In this document: piece after piece, positions 1 through 8,477 of the stretch | Layout of the letters: each line of letters opens with the position of its first letter | Numbering within the stretch: the stretch's first letter is position 1 | From: Flammeovirgaceae bacterium 311 | GTDB taxonomy: Bacteria > Bacteroidota > Bacteroidia > Cytophagales > Cyclobacteriaceae | Assembly: GCA_000597885.1 (NCBI GenBank) | Contig: CP004371.1 | Location: 2,000,501-2,064,500 of the forward strand | DNA length: 64,000 nt | Direction: 5' to 3' | The notes under the pieces: generated by a model | Told to the model about the DNA's origin: nothing | Databases searched by the model: none | Seen by the model: the letters and a program-made list of their open reading frames with translations, nothing else | Position numbers and translations under genes: made by a program

Positions 1-304
1 AGCCATTCAGTTCTGCAGATACATCAATGTTAACCAAGTCTCCTTCTTTCAGGATATTTTTATGAGAGGGTATGCCATGTGCAATTTCATTATTGAGACT
101 GATGCAGGTCCAGCCGGGAAAGCCATAAGTAAGTTTTGGCGCAGAGTTAGCTCCCAGCTCTTTAAGTATTTTACCTCCGTATGCATCGAGCTCTTTTGTA
201 CTCATGCCAGGGGCTGCATGTTCTCTCATTTTTTTGAGGGTAAGTCCTACAACCTCACTGATCTTCATCATGGCCTGCAGCTCTGCATCTGATGTTATCG
301 ACAT
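1..304 (-). CDS. map: Type I methionine aminopeptidase, N-terminal part (runs off the window)
   Basis: Reading the reverse strand from the ATG at 302-304 gives a protein starting MSITSDAELQAMMKIS, followed by GLTLKKMREHAAPGMSTKEL and then the hallmark stretch PKLTYGFPGWTCISLNNEIA-HGIPS and LVNIDVSAELNG. The order 'FPGxxCISxNxExxHGIP' then 'GDxVNIDV' is the usual start of MetAP type I, a cytosolic metalloenzyme that removes the initiator methionine from nascent proteins. The conserved active-site histidine is in HGIPS; the metal-binding Asp/His/Glu residues lie beyond the edge. The start was chosen because the other nearby ATG is out of frame. Gene cut by the window edge; about 101 codons visible. 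Confidence 0.9.
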   Translation of the reverse strand, partial: MSITSDAELQAMMKISEVVGLTLKKMREHAAPGMSTKELDAYGGKILKELGANSAPKLTYGFPGWTCISLNNEIAHGIPSHKNILKEGDLVNIDVSAELNG

Positions 305-346
305 AGCATTACTCTTTTGATCCAAGAACACAACCACGATAAAAAG

Positions 347-393
347 AAATTGGCCGGCAGATGTAAGCTTTTTGTTACCCTGCAGGCCAATTT
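347..393 (-). terminator. Rho-independent terminator after the redoxin gene
   Basis: Arms 347-360 and 380-393 pair over 14 bases with one mismatch, around a 19-base loop. Read on the reverse strand the hairpin is followed by a T-rich run (TTTCTTTTTAT), as expected for a terminator between the redoxin gene and map. Confidence 0.65.
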
Positions 394-439
394 TATTTCA
401 GCTATGTTTTTACAAAAAGTACCGGAAAAGCATTTTCAC

Positions 440-1633
440 TTAGTAGTACCGTCCTAATTGCTCTACAATAGCCTTTTTCATTTCATGGGGATCGATAGTA
501 CCTTGTTTGGCATAAACTTTTTCACCATTGGGCTTAATGAGTATGGTGTAGGGCAGCGCCCCCTGCCAGTCGGGATCAATGGCTTCGATCAGTGCATATT
601 TATCATCCTCTGAAAACAGATAATTGGTAGTGGCTGCTGCATTTTTGTCATTTAAAAATTTCAGCACTTTATCTTTTTTATCCGGCTTGTCGGCACTAAC
701 GGTGATAAGCTCAAATTCACGGCCACCATACATGCGGCTCATATCTACAAAATCAGGAAACTCGCTTACACAAGGCCCGCACCAGGTTGCCCAAACATTA
801 ATCAGCCGCAGGTTTTCGCTCTTGCTGGTTACCAGCCTTCGGATGGCCTCCCTGTCAATCATCTCAACGCTTGCTTCTTCCTCAGCCCATTTTTCTTCGG
901 TTTTTTGATTATCCTCCCGCTTGCCCGACCATTTAACCGAACAGCCAAAAGTTTTGGTAGTGGGTTCCGGCACTGCCTTTCCTGCCAGTACTGCATCCAG
1001 TGCGCTGCGGAGGTCTTCTGAATTTGCAGAGCCTGGTTTTTCTGAAACATCAAGCCTGCCCGCGTATTGCAACTTTCGGTCCTGATCGAACACAAAGGCA
1101 TGCGGAGTTGCCACAGGCCCATAAGCAGCCGACATTGCCTGAGTTTCACCATCATAGAGGTAGGGAAAATTATAACCTTTGTCTTTTGCACGTTGCTGCA
1201 TTTCTTCAAAGGTATCGTTCATATCGCTGTAGCCCAGTTCATCAAGGCGCACTGCCAGCGGATCATTTGGCGAAACTGCCACTAATGCCACACCTTTATG
1301 CTGGTAATCATTAGCCAGCTGAATCATACGATCTTCGTAGGCCTGTGCCGTGGGGCAATGGTTACAGGTAAAAATAATGGCCAGCGCCTTTTTATCTTTA
1401 AAATCTTTTAAGCTGTAGGTTTTACCATCTATGCCTGGCAAATTAAAATCCGGAGCGGTGCTGCCGATAGCAAGTGTCTGTACATCTTCTGAATGAATAA
1501 GGCGTGCAGGTGTTGCAGCTTCTGCAGCCACTCGTGCTTCTGCAGCCTGTGCATCGGTCTGTTGTTGTTCTCCCGACTGGCCGCATCCTGCATATACGGC
1601 AGACAAGACACAGAATAAAAATATTTTTTTCAT
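440..1633 (-). CDS. Exported lipoprotein with two thioredoxin-fold domains (peroxiredoxin-like plus TlpA-like)
   Basis: A 397-residue protein. Residues 1-17 form a lipoprotein signal with a relaxed box (VYAGC17). Residues about 50-215 form an AhpC/TSA-type redoxin domain (APDFNLPGIDGKTYSL; CNHCPTA in the position of the redox motif; then a VSPNDP loop). Residues about 255-397 form a second, TlpA/ResA-like domain with a classical WCGPC motif (NVWATWCGPCVSEFP) and a cis-proline site (ALPYTILI). Both domains keep cysteine pairs (CxxC in each), so both may be redox active. Expected to sit in the periplasm anchored to a membrane and to act in thiol-disulfide exchange. The substrate cannot be told from sequence. 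It is followed by its own terminator, so it is likely a single-gene unit. Confidence 0.82.
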   Translation of the reverse strand: MKKIFLFCVLSAVYAGCGQSGEQQQTDAQAAEARVAAEAATPARLIHSEDVQTLAIGSTAPDFNLPGIDGKTYSLKDFKDKKALAIIFTCNHCPTAQAYEDRMIQLANDYQHKGVALVAVSPNDPLAVRLDELGYSDMNDTFEEMQQRAKDKGYNFPYLYDGETQAMSAAYGPVATPHAFVFDQDRKLQYAGRLDVSEKPGSANSEDLRSALDAVLAGKAVPEPTTKTFGCSVKWSGKREDNQKTEEKWAEEEASVEMIDREAIRRLVTSKSENLRLINVWATWCGPCVSEFPDFVDMSRMYGGREFELITVSADKPDKKDKVLKFLNDKNAAATTNYLFSEDDKYALIEAIDPDWQGALPYTILIKPNGEKVYAKQGTIDPHEMKKAIVEQLGRYY

Positions 1634-1761
1634 ATTGAAAAATGGGGGTTTCCAGTATCAAAATAGCATTTAATGCTTTAACATAAAAGTATACAGGTTT
1701 TTACAGGCTTTAGCAGAAGATAAGCATCCCCCTCTGCATTAACTGCCACCCTAAGTTACAA

Positions 1762-2331
1762 TCAGTCGGGCGTATTACCAGGATACCTGTCAAACAGCTG
1801 CTCCATTGCTTCGTTGATCCTTTTTTCCAGCCTGCGCTGATTATCTGTAATAATGCCTGTTGCCACGCCTTCCCAGATTCTTTCACGACGTTCAGCATCA
1901 ATGATATCTATTGAGACGGTGCCTTGTTCGTACCTGCGCACCACTCTTTCTTCTGCCTCCCACCGGTATCGGCGCTGGCCAATATAAATGGGAGCCTCCC
2001 GGATATCCGTTTGCCTGGTTTGCACTTTTTGTTCCACCACAATACCTATGTTAACCCATAAATCAGGATCGGGGGCCATGTTATACCCCAGCGCCTCCAT
2101 TTCGCGGGCAATGGCATTTTTGAGCAGCCCTATTTCCTGGCTGTTGGCATCGGCCATGGTTTCATTTTTCAGGGTTACATCCAGAAAATTGAAGGTTTTA
2201 TAGGCAGTATAATCCACACCAGGCTGTTGCAGGGCAGAAACAACCTCTACAGGCGCCGAAGTACAGGCACCAAGTATCAACATTAAAAAAACCCCGGCAC
2301 CTTTCAAAAAATTAGCAGGCTTCATCTTCAT
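1762..2331 (-). CDS. DUF4136 family lipoprotein
   Basis: 189 residues. Signal peptide with a good lipobox (LILGAC23). The mature part starts with the VDYTAYKTFNF motif typical of DUF4136, then ANSQEIGLLKNAI, LWVNIGIVVEQK, and a C-terminal IIDAERRERIWEGVATG segment that also marks this family. DUF4136 proteins are small envelope lipoproteins with no assigned biochemical role. The first ATG is used; ATG at codon 3 is an equally good start. Stands alone, on the same strand as the lactonase gene upstream, with about 85 bases between it and the glycosyltransferase remnant. Confidence 0.8.
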   Translation of the reverse strand: MKMKPANFLKGAGVFLMLILGACTSAPVEVVSALQQPGVDYTAYKTFNFLDVTLKNETMADANSQEIGLLKNAIAREMEALGYNMAPDPDLWVNIGIVVEQKVQTRQTDIREAPIYIGQRRYRWEAEERVVRRYEQGTVSIDIIDAERRERIWEGVATGIITDNQRRLEKRINEAMEQLFDRYPGNTPD

Positions 2332-2417
2332 GGCTTAAATTTCAATAAAAATAACTGCCAACAGGCTTTGTAAGTTGGAACCCGGCGGGGCATTAAGAGT
2401 TTTGAAACAGCAGCCTG

Positions 2418-2604
2418 CTAATTTTCAGGGACAGCGCCGGAACCTGCCTCTTGTTTGCCATAAAGTGTGTAAAGCCGCTGAAAAACTTCTGCATCCCAGG
2501 CAAGATCAAGCTTTTGTGCAAAGAGTGCCCTGCTGCTCAGTATTCTATCCAGGTCTTCCATGCCCAGGATTTTTATGCGCCAGGATGAGTACAGCAATTT
2601 TCAT
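2418..2604 (-). pseudogene. Remnant of a core-2/I-branching N-acetylglucosaminyltransferase gene (internal deletion)
   Basis: Seen on the reverse strand: the ATG at 2602-2604 overlaps the stop of the lactonase gene and begins MKIAVLILAHKNP, the usual opening of bacterial core-2/I-branching beta-1,6-GlcNAc-transferases; this frame stops after 19 codons. From about 2585 a second frame reads WRIKILGMEDLDRIL, then SSRALFAQKLDLAWDAEVF and QRLYTLYGKQ to a TAG at 2418-2420, which resembles the usual C-terminal end of the same family ('LEDLDxILxSxxLFARKFDxxxDxEVLxxL'). The middle (about 240 codons) is absent and the two ends are in different frames, joined at ATAAAAATCC. The family assignment is from memory of its conserved ends; the truncation itself is visible. 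It shares a 4-base overlap with the lactonase gene, suggesting the pair was once an operon. Confidence 0.6.
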
Positions 2605-3521
2605 TTAGCACCCTTAACCCTCATTTTCAGGCCATACACGGCATCCATAGCGGTAATAAAAAGCATTTGCCTGTTTTTGCCGCCAAAGGTAATATTGGCT
2701 GTCCAGTCTGCATCAATGGGGATATGAGCAATTTGCTCGCCTTTCCTGTTAAATACAGTTACTCCCTTTCCGGTGAGGTAAAGGTTTCCTTTTTCGTCAA
2801 GGGTCATGCCGTCAGAGCCCATAGAGGCAAAAAGGGTTTTATTGCTAAGCGCTCCCTGCTCTCCTATGTCGTAGCTGTAGGTCTTGCCAGCTCCAATATC
2901 GGCTACATATAATTTCTTGCCATCAGGGGTACCAATAATACCGTTTGGCTGTTTCAGCTCCTCATCTACCCTGATAAAGCTGCTCCGGTCAGGGCTTAGG
3001 TAATAGACATGCTGGCCATCCTGCTGCATGGCAGGATCACGTTCCCAATAATCGCGCTTGTAGAGGGGATCGGTGATGTACATACCTCCTCCGGGATGGA
3101 TCCATACATCATTTGGTCCGTTCAGGAGTTTACCCTGGTAGTCCAAGAGAATAACAGTATGCTTGCCGTTTTTATCGAACGACCACAGCTGGTTGTGCTC
3201 ATCGGCACAGCTGATCAGGTTTCCCTGCTGATCGAAATACATGCCATTGGAGCGGCCGGCCTGATCAGAAAAAACACTGAAGGCACCCGTAGCAGCAGTC
3301 CAGCGAATGATTTTGTTGTTGGGCTGATCGGTGAAATAAACATTTCCTTCCCCATCTGTCGCCGGGCCTTCTGTAAAAGAATAACCATCGCCAAGCTTTT
3401 CCACTTTAGCGCCTTTTGCTATGATCGACTCTTTATCTGTCATTTGTGCAGTACATGCCTGTGATGAAAAAATGATAAGTATGGTGCATGTTAAAAACAG
3501 ATTTATCCTTCCTTGTTTCAT
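2601..3521 (-). CDS. Exported SMP-30/gluconolactonase-like beta-propeller protein
   Basis: 306 residues from the chosen start; an in-frame ATG seven codons upstream (3542) is possible but makes an unusually long signal n-region. A signal peptide (NLFLTCTILIIFSSQACTAQ) is followed by an SGL-domain six-blade propeller. The metal site of the family is visible: Glu in SFTEGPATD, Asn in LLNGPNDVW, and Asp in ASMGSDGMTLDE. Blades carry the repeated pattern 'GNVYFTD', 'GNLISCAD', 'GMYITD', 'KKLYVADIG', 'GNLYLTGKG'. Family members hydrolyse sugar lactones (for example gluconolactone) with a divalent metal; the true substrate here is unknown. Its stop overlaps the start of a dead glycosyltransferase gene. 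Confidence 0.85.
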   Translation of the reverse strand: MKQGRINLFLTCTILIIFSSQACTAQMTDKESIIAKGAKVEKLGDGYSFTEGPATDGEGNVYFTDQPNNKIIRWTAATGAFSVFSDQAGRSNGMYFDQQGNLISCADEHNQLWSFDKNGKHTVILLDYQGKLLNGPNDVWIHPGGGMYITDPLYKRDYWERDPAMQQDGQHVYYLSPDRSSFIRVDEELKQPNGIIGTPDGKKLYVADIGAGKTYSYDIGEQGALSNKTLFASMGSDGMTLDEKGNLYLTGKGVTVFNRKGEQIAHIPIDADWTANITFGGKNRQMLFITAMDAVYGLKMRVKGAK

Positions 3522-3693
3522 TGAATGTGTTTTTTTTCTCATGATACAACATATTGCGCAATAACTCCAATCAATTTTATCGCTTCCGGGCTGCCGGCGT
3601 TTTATTAGTGCCTACTCTTGTAAGATGAAACAGATATGATTACTTTGATAAAGCATTGTTTTTCCAGACCAACCTTAATTTTTTGCAAGTACC

Positions 3694-4299
3694 ATGCACC
3701 ACCTTAAAAATCTGTTAGCCCTTAGCCTTTTGCTGATAAGCGTACTGCACGGCCATGCGCAAACGCAAGCTGCTGTACCCTCTGCCGAGGCACAAATCAA
3801 GGCTGCACTGCTGGCCGCCCCGGCCGATAAGCGTGAAGGTGCCGCTGTTTGGGGATATAATCCCAAAGGTGAATTAACACTGCTGCGAAAAGGCAGCAAC
3901 GAAATGATTTGCCTGGCCGATGATCCCGCTAATGAAAACTTTTCAGTTTCCTGCTACCACAAAGATCTTGAACCTTTTATGGCACGGGGACGGGAGTTAA
4001 AAAAGAGCGGTAAAAACTTTCAGCAGATCTTTGATACACGGGAGCAGGAAGCAAAAAGTGGAAAGCTCCTCATGCCAAAGCAACCGGCCAGCCTGTTTGT
4101 GCTGAATGCACCAAAAGAAAATTTCAATGCGGCAACAGGTGAGGTAACAGACACCTACCTGCGTTATGTGGTGTACATTCCCTACGCTACAGCCGAAGGC
4201 ACCGGACTGCCCCTTAAGCCGGAGGCTCCCGGTATGCCCTGGATTATGTATCCCGGCACCCATGGCGCCCACATCATGATCAACCCGCCCAAAAATTAA
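3694..4299 (+). CDS. Secreted protein of unknown function
   Basis: 201 residues. A clear signal peptide (NLLALSLLLISVLHGHAQ, cut expected after HAQ) is followed by a soluble domain. Features visible: an early segment GAAVWGYNPKGELTLLRKGS followed by MICLADDP, a central SCYHKDLEPFMARGREL, and a C-terminal MPWIMYPGTHGAHIMINPP motif. These look like conserved parts of a single compact domain, but I do not recognise the family. It is divergent from the lactonase gene across a 170-base gap and has no same-strand partner downstream. Real coding is supported by the signal peptide and the even codon usage. Confidence 0.7.
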   Translation: MHHLKNLLALSLLLISVLHGHAQTQAAVPSAEAQIKAALLAAPADKREGAAVWGYNPKGELTLLRKGSNEMICLADDPANENFSVSCYHKDLEPFMARGRELKKSGKNFQQIFDTREQEAKSGKLLMPKQPASLFVLNAPKENFNAATGEVTDTYLRYVVYIPYATAEGTGLPLKPEAPGMPWIMYPGTHGAHIMINPPKN

Positions 4300-4650
4300 A
4301 GCGCTAAGGTATTTTCATACTATTCCCGGGAGCCCCTGGCAAGCAGCAACTCATGCATGACAGCTCATCATAAAATGAGCTATACATCACATCAGGCAGG
4401 GTATCAATTTACTATAAAACCAGCTGCTAAAATTCTAAGGGTGGTAAAAAGCCTTATTATCTGGTCTTTATTTTAGTGATGCAAACAGCACATCACCTGC
4501 TGATTAGCACCACAGGAAACTATATTGCGCAGGAATTTATTAAGCACTCCTTCAATGACATCTTCTATGCTCTCTGCAGATGCATGAGCAAGCGCACTGG
4601 AATGAGCAGTTGGTCATAAGGCTGAACTTTAGGCTTACGGCATCTACTCT
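4300..4650. other. Intergenic region with a small hairpin
   Basis: 350 bases between two convergent genes. A 7-bp perfect hairpin (arms 4362-4368 and 4375-4381) could help termination in either direction but lacks a good T run. Nothing else supported; a 45-codon reverse reading near 4480-4620 has no start and no recognisable match. Confidence 0.4.
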
Positions 4651-6753
4651 TTAATACCCCAGCAATTCCTCCAGTTTGGCTGCCACCTTTTCTGCACTGG
4701 GGAGCATGGCTTTTTCGAGTGCTACATTCAGGGGTACGGCTGGTAGTGGCAGGGCACCCAGGGTCATTACCGGCGCATCGAGCTGCCTGAAGCAGTGGAA
4801 GCTTAGGCGGCCTGCCAGACTTTCGGCAAAGCTGTTGAGCAGCGGCTCTTCCGTGAGAATAAGTAGTTTGCCATGGCGCCCCACAAGTGCTGTACAGGCA
4901 TCCCAGTCCAGTGGGTTCAGGCTGCGCAGGTCCAGGATTTCTACCTGCCCGGTAAAACTTTTACTGGCAGCCCTGGCCCAGTGCACACCCATGCCGTAGG
5001 TAATAATGCCGCAGGTATCACCTTCTGCTAACTTTTCTTCGCTAGCCTGCTGCACCACCCGGGCTTTGCCCAGGGGAATGATAAAGTTTTCGTCTGGCTC
5101 CGGATTTTTTGCTTCTTCGGTGCCTGGTACTTTTCCCCAGTACAAGCCTTTATGCTCCAGCATTATCACCGGGTTGGGATCATAATAGGCCGCTTTCATC
5201 AGACCTTTCATATCGGCAGCATTGCTGGGGTAGGCTACTTTGATGCCGCGTATATTCAGCAGCGTGCTTTCTATGCTACCGCTGTGGTAGGGCCCGCCAC
5301 CGCCATAGGCACCAATGGGAACTCTGATGACTGCGGCTATTGGAAACTGCCCCCGGCTTAGGTAACAGCTTTTGCTAAGCTCCTCTACCAGCTGGTTCAT
5401 GCCCGGCCATATGTAGTCGGCAAACTGTATTTCTACTATAGGCCTGCAGCCCACTGCCGACATGCCTACCGTGGAGCCTACAATATAGGCTTCCTGAATT
5501 GGGGTATTAAATACACGGTCTTTGCCATATTTATCGCCCAGGGTGGCTGCTTCCCGAAAAACACCACCCAGGCGTGCTCCTACATCCTGCCCATACAGCA
5601 GGGCTTCAGGGTGCTTACGCAGAATTTCATCGATGGCATGCAGGGCGGCATCTACCATTAAAACTTTTTCGGCTCCTGCAGGCGCCCTTTCCCCCTGCTC
5701 TTCCTGCACGGGTGTTGAGGCAAACTCATGCTCCATTACGGTTGCCGGCTCCGGATCAGGGGCCTGCACTGCCTCCTGAAAGGCATTCTCTACAGTTTCT
5801 GCTGCTTCGGACTCCAGCGCAAGCAGTTCTGCCTCCGTAAACAACTGCTCTTCCAGTAAAAAATCTTTAAGTTTGGGCAGCGGATCATTCTGCTGGTGCT
5901 GCTGCAGGTTGTGCTGTCCGCGGTAAAATTCTTTTCGCACCCCTGAGGTATGGTGCCCCAGCAGCGGGCAGCTTGCATGTACCAGCACGGGTGCACGTTC
6001 CTTTCTGGCATAGGAAAATGCTTTTTCCATGGCCAGGTAAGATGCCGTAAAATCAGAGCCATCTACCGTCATGCGCTCCATGCCCGGGAAACCAGCTGCA
6101 TATTCGTAGGCGCTCATTACACGCATTTCTGCACCTGTAGCAGATATGCCCCAGTTATTATCCTGCACCAGGTAAATAACGGGCAGTTTTTTCAGCACTG
6201 CCATCTGGAATGCTTCGGCCACTTCGCCTTCTGTTACAGAACCATCTCCCAGTGAGCATAATACCACCGGTGCGCCCTGCTCTCCCTGCTGCTTTAACAT
6301 ATTCCGCCCCTCCAGGTAACGCAGCCCATGTGCCATTCCCGTAGATGGTATGGCCTGCATACCGGTGGCAGAACTCTGGTGGGGTATGGTAGGCATACCC
6401 TCCCGCTTTAGGCTTGGGTGAGAGTAATAGGTACGGCCGCCGCTAAAGGGATCATCGGCCTTTGCCAGCAGCTGCAGCATCAGCTCGTAAGGCTGCATGC
6501 CAATCCCCAGCAGCATGCTGTCGTCGCGGTAGTAAGGAGCGGCATAATCTATGGAAGTAAGCTGAAAAGCAGTAGCCAGCTGTATGGCTTCATGGCCGCG
6601 GGAGGTACTGTGTACATATTTGCTGCATACCTGCCTGCGCTCTTCGTACAGCGCTGCCATACGGCTTGCGATGCACATGAGCCGGTAGGCTTTTCTGTAA
6701 ACTGCTTTATCCAGCATGGTTTGTATTTCTGTAGAAGTAGTTTCTTCTGACAT
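4651..6753 (-). CDS. Branched-chain 2-oxo acid dehydrogenase E1, fused alpha and beta subunits
   Basis: 700 residues. Residues about 15-340 are the E1 alpha (TPP-binding) part: the thiamine motif GDGSVTEGEVAEAF ... VQDNNWGIS (GDG about 30 residues before NN) and SHPSLKREGMPTIPHQSSATG. Residues about 360-700 are the E1 beta part: LYGQDVGARLGGVF, FNTPIQEAYIVGSTVGM, IVEIQFADYIWPGMNQ, PIGAYGGGGPYHSGSIES. A Glu/Pro-rich linker (PDPEPATVMEHEFASTP) joins them. Such fusions are common in Bacteroidota and catalyse decarboxylation of 2-oxoisovalerate-type acids, feeding branched fatty-acid and energy metabolism with E2 and E3, which are not in the window. Pyruvate cannot be excluded as substrate. Confidence 0.9.
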   Translation of the reverse strand: MSEETTSTEIQTMLDKAVYRKAYRLMCIASRMAALYEERRQVCSKYVHSTSRGHEAIQLATAFQLTSIDYAAPYYRDDSMLLGIGMQPYELMLQLLAKADDPFSGGRTYYSHPSLKREGMPTIPHQSSATGMQAIPSTGMAHGLRYLEGRNMLKQQGEQGAPVVLCSLGDGSVTEGEVAEAFQMAVLKKLPVIYLVQDNNWGISATGAEMRVMSAYEYAAGFPGMERMTVDGSDFTASYLAMEKAFSYARKERAPVLVHASCPLLGHHTSGVRKEFYRGQHNLQQHQQNDPLPKLKDFLLEEQLFTEAELLALESEAAETVENAFQEAVQAPDPEPATVMEHEFASTPVQEEQGERAPAGAEKVLMVDAALHAIDEILRKHPEALLYGQDVGARLGGVFREAATLGDKYGKDRVFNTPIQEAYIVGSTVGMSAVGCRPIVEIQFADYIWPGMNQLVEELSKSCYLSRGQFPIAAVIRVPIGAYGGGGPYHSGSIESTLLNIRGIKVAYPSNAADMKGLMKAAYYDPNPVIMLEHKGLYWGKVPGTEEAKNPEPDENFIIPLGKARVVQQASEEKLAEGDTCGIITYGMGVHWARAASKSFTGQVEILDLRSLNPLDWDACTALVGRHGKLLILTEEPLLNSFAESLAGRLSFHCFRQLDAPVMTLGALPLPAVPLNVALEKAMLPSAEKVAAKLEELLGY

Positions 6754-6787
6754 AGAAAAATGGCGTTTCTTTACTTGCGAAGGTAAC

Positions 6788-6795
6788 CAAAAATA
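6788..6795 (-). promoter_or_regulatory. Candidate -7 promoter element (TAnnTTTG) for the E1 gene
   Basis: The reverse strand reads TATTTTTG, an exact match to the Bacteroidota -7 consensus TAnnTTTG, 34 bases before the ATG. No clear -33 TTTG at the usual 19-base spacing was found. Confidence 0.4.
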
Positions 6796-6947
6796 CGCAA
6801 AAGCGAACGAACGTTAGTAAAACTGAAAATAAGGAAAATCGTTGCCGTCTTAAAATAGTTTTAGCATAAAGCTTACCCCAATATTACATTTTGCCTGTAT
6901 AAATAAATCTTAAACTTACTTTTACTATACACGAACTGCTGTGAACA

Positions 6948-8462
6948 ATGTTTATGCGGCTTTGCCTCGTACTATTATTCTTTATACTGATAAGCTATCC
7001 TCTTGCTTCGCATGCACAAAAAGAAAGCGTCGCCATCAGGGTTGATTCTCTGCTTAACCTTTCCAATCAGGTTCGTCACCACGATGTTATTACTGCAATT
7101 GCATCTATTGAACTGGCCCAGACACTGGCGCTTGAACACCACCTCTACATGCATGCCTGCAGGGGATACAATCAGCTGGGCAGCCTATATCTTAATATTG
7201 GGTTTTACACTAAATCTCTAGAGAAGTTTCACAAGGCTTTAGCATTGAGCAGGGAAAAAAGCTGGATGGATCTGGAAGCCCAGGCACTTACCAACATTGG
7301 TAATGTTTACTATTTTGAAGACAGCCTCAGGCACGCCCTGAAATATTATGAGCAATCTCTCAGCCTGAGCATCCGCTCACATAATAAAAAGCTGGAAGCC
7401 CGAAACCTGGGCAATATTGGGATGGTCCATAGCTATCTAACCAATTATACAGAGGCAAAACAATACCTCAGCCATAGTTTAAGCCTTAGCCGTGAGCTTA
7501 AACTTATGGAGGGAACATGCCTGAACCTGCTGAACCTTGCAGGCCTTTACCACCTGCAGAACCAGCAGGATTCTGCCCGCTACTATTACAACAATGCACT
7601 GGAACTGGCCGAAAAACTGGGATTTGCCCAGGGCAAAATTTATGTGCAGATGGGGCTGGCTAAAGTATATGGAAAGCTGAATAATAATTCAGAGGCCAAC
7701 AAGCTGCTTAAAGATGCATTAAGCCTTAGTAAACAGGAAACAGCCAATAATGCCACAAAAGAAATACTCACTCAGCTGGGAGAGCTGGAAGCTCGCAATG
7801 GCAACTTCAAACAGGCGCTTGTTTACCAGCGCGAGTACAGTAAACTAAGCGATAGTCTTAGCACCCTTGCCCAGCATACAGAACAGCAAAATTATTATAG
7901 TTTGCTGGAAGCAGAACGTAATATCAATGAGAATCGGCTCCTGAAAGCCAACGTAGCTGCCCGTGAACTTGAGCTACAGGCATCAATGGCCAATCATCAG
8001 AAACAACTTGCCCTTACATTTGCCGCTGTTTTTGCTGTAATCATGCTGATTTGCATCATGGCATTCCTCCTGTACCACTACCGGCAAAGCAAAAAGAACC
8101 ACGACAGCTTACAGCATATGCATGCTGCCATACAGGCACAGGCGAAAGAGCTGGAGGAAGCTTATGAAAAAATCAGGCAGCACAACATTCAGCTGGAGGG
8201 CAGCATTGAAGAACGTACCAGGCAGCTTAACCAGCAAAACAGGCAACTTATTCAGTATGCCTTCTTTAACGCTCACAAGGTAAGAGGGCCTCTTGCAAGA
8301 ATATTAGGCCTGGTGAACCTGCTCCCCAAAGCAGCGCATCAAACTGAATTTCAGTTTATTCTGGACCGCCTAAATGAGTCTGCCAATGAGCTGGACAAGG
8401 TAGTTCATGAAATTAACCTTATTCTTGAGAGCAAACCTGTTAGCCAGGATAATTATAATTAG
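6948..8462 (+). CDS. TPR sensor-like protein with a histidine-kinase dimerisation domain but no ATPase domain
   Basis: 504 residues. Signal peptide (LCLVLLFFILISYPLASHAQ), then six or so tetratricopeptide repeats (residues about 40-300; for example AQALTNIGNVYYFEDSLRHA and ARNLGNIGMVHSYLTNYTEA), a membrane helix at about 352-375 (LALTFAAVFAVIMLICIMAF), a coiled coil, and a C-terminal DHp-like helix pair containing FFNAHKVRGPLARILGLVNL, which matches the H-box layout 'HxxRxPLARILGL'. The protein ends soon after the second DHp helix, so no N/G-box ATPase domain is present. It may be phosphorylated by a partner kinase or act as a non-catalytic scaffold. hemF starts 15 bases downstream on the same strand. 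Confidence 0.75.
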   Translation: MFMRLCLVLLFFILISYPLASHAQKESVAIRVDSLLNLSNQVRHHDVITAIASIELAQTLALEHHLYMHACRGYNQLGSLYLNIGFYTKSLEKFHKALALSREKSWMDLEAQALTNIGNVYYFEDSLRHALKYYEQSLSLSIRSHNKKLEARNLGNIGMVHSYLTNYTEAKQYLSHSLSLSRELKLMEGTCLNLLNLAGLYHLQNQQDSARYYYNNALELAEKLGFAQGKIYVQMGLAKVYGKLNNNSEANKLLKDALSLSKQETANNATKEILTQLGELEARNGNFKQALVYQREYSKLSDSLSTLAQHTEQQNYYSLLEAERNINENRLLKANVAARELELQASMANHQKQLALTFAAVFAVIMLICIMAFLLYHYRQSKKNHDSLQHMHAAIQAQAKELEEAYEKIRQHNIQLEGSIEERTRQLNQQNRQLIQYAFFNAHKVRGPLARILGLVNLLPKAAHQTEFQFILDRLNESANELDKVVHEINLILESKPVSQDNYN

Positions 8463-8477
8463 TGTAAATTGGGCGCC

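Noticed and set aside
62-292. Forward open frame of 76 codons over the map gene
   Set aside because: It is antisense to the conserved MetAP sequence and has no recognisable domain.
2375-2608. Forward open frame of 77 codons
   Set aside because: It is antisense to the glycosyltransferase remnant and rich in Cys/Pro without a family match.
4420-4640. Reverse peptide ASAESIEDVIEGVLNKFLRN in the gap after the E1 gene
   Set aside because: No start codon, only about 45 codons, no family recognised; kept as intergenic.
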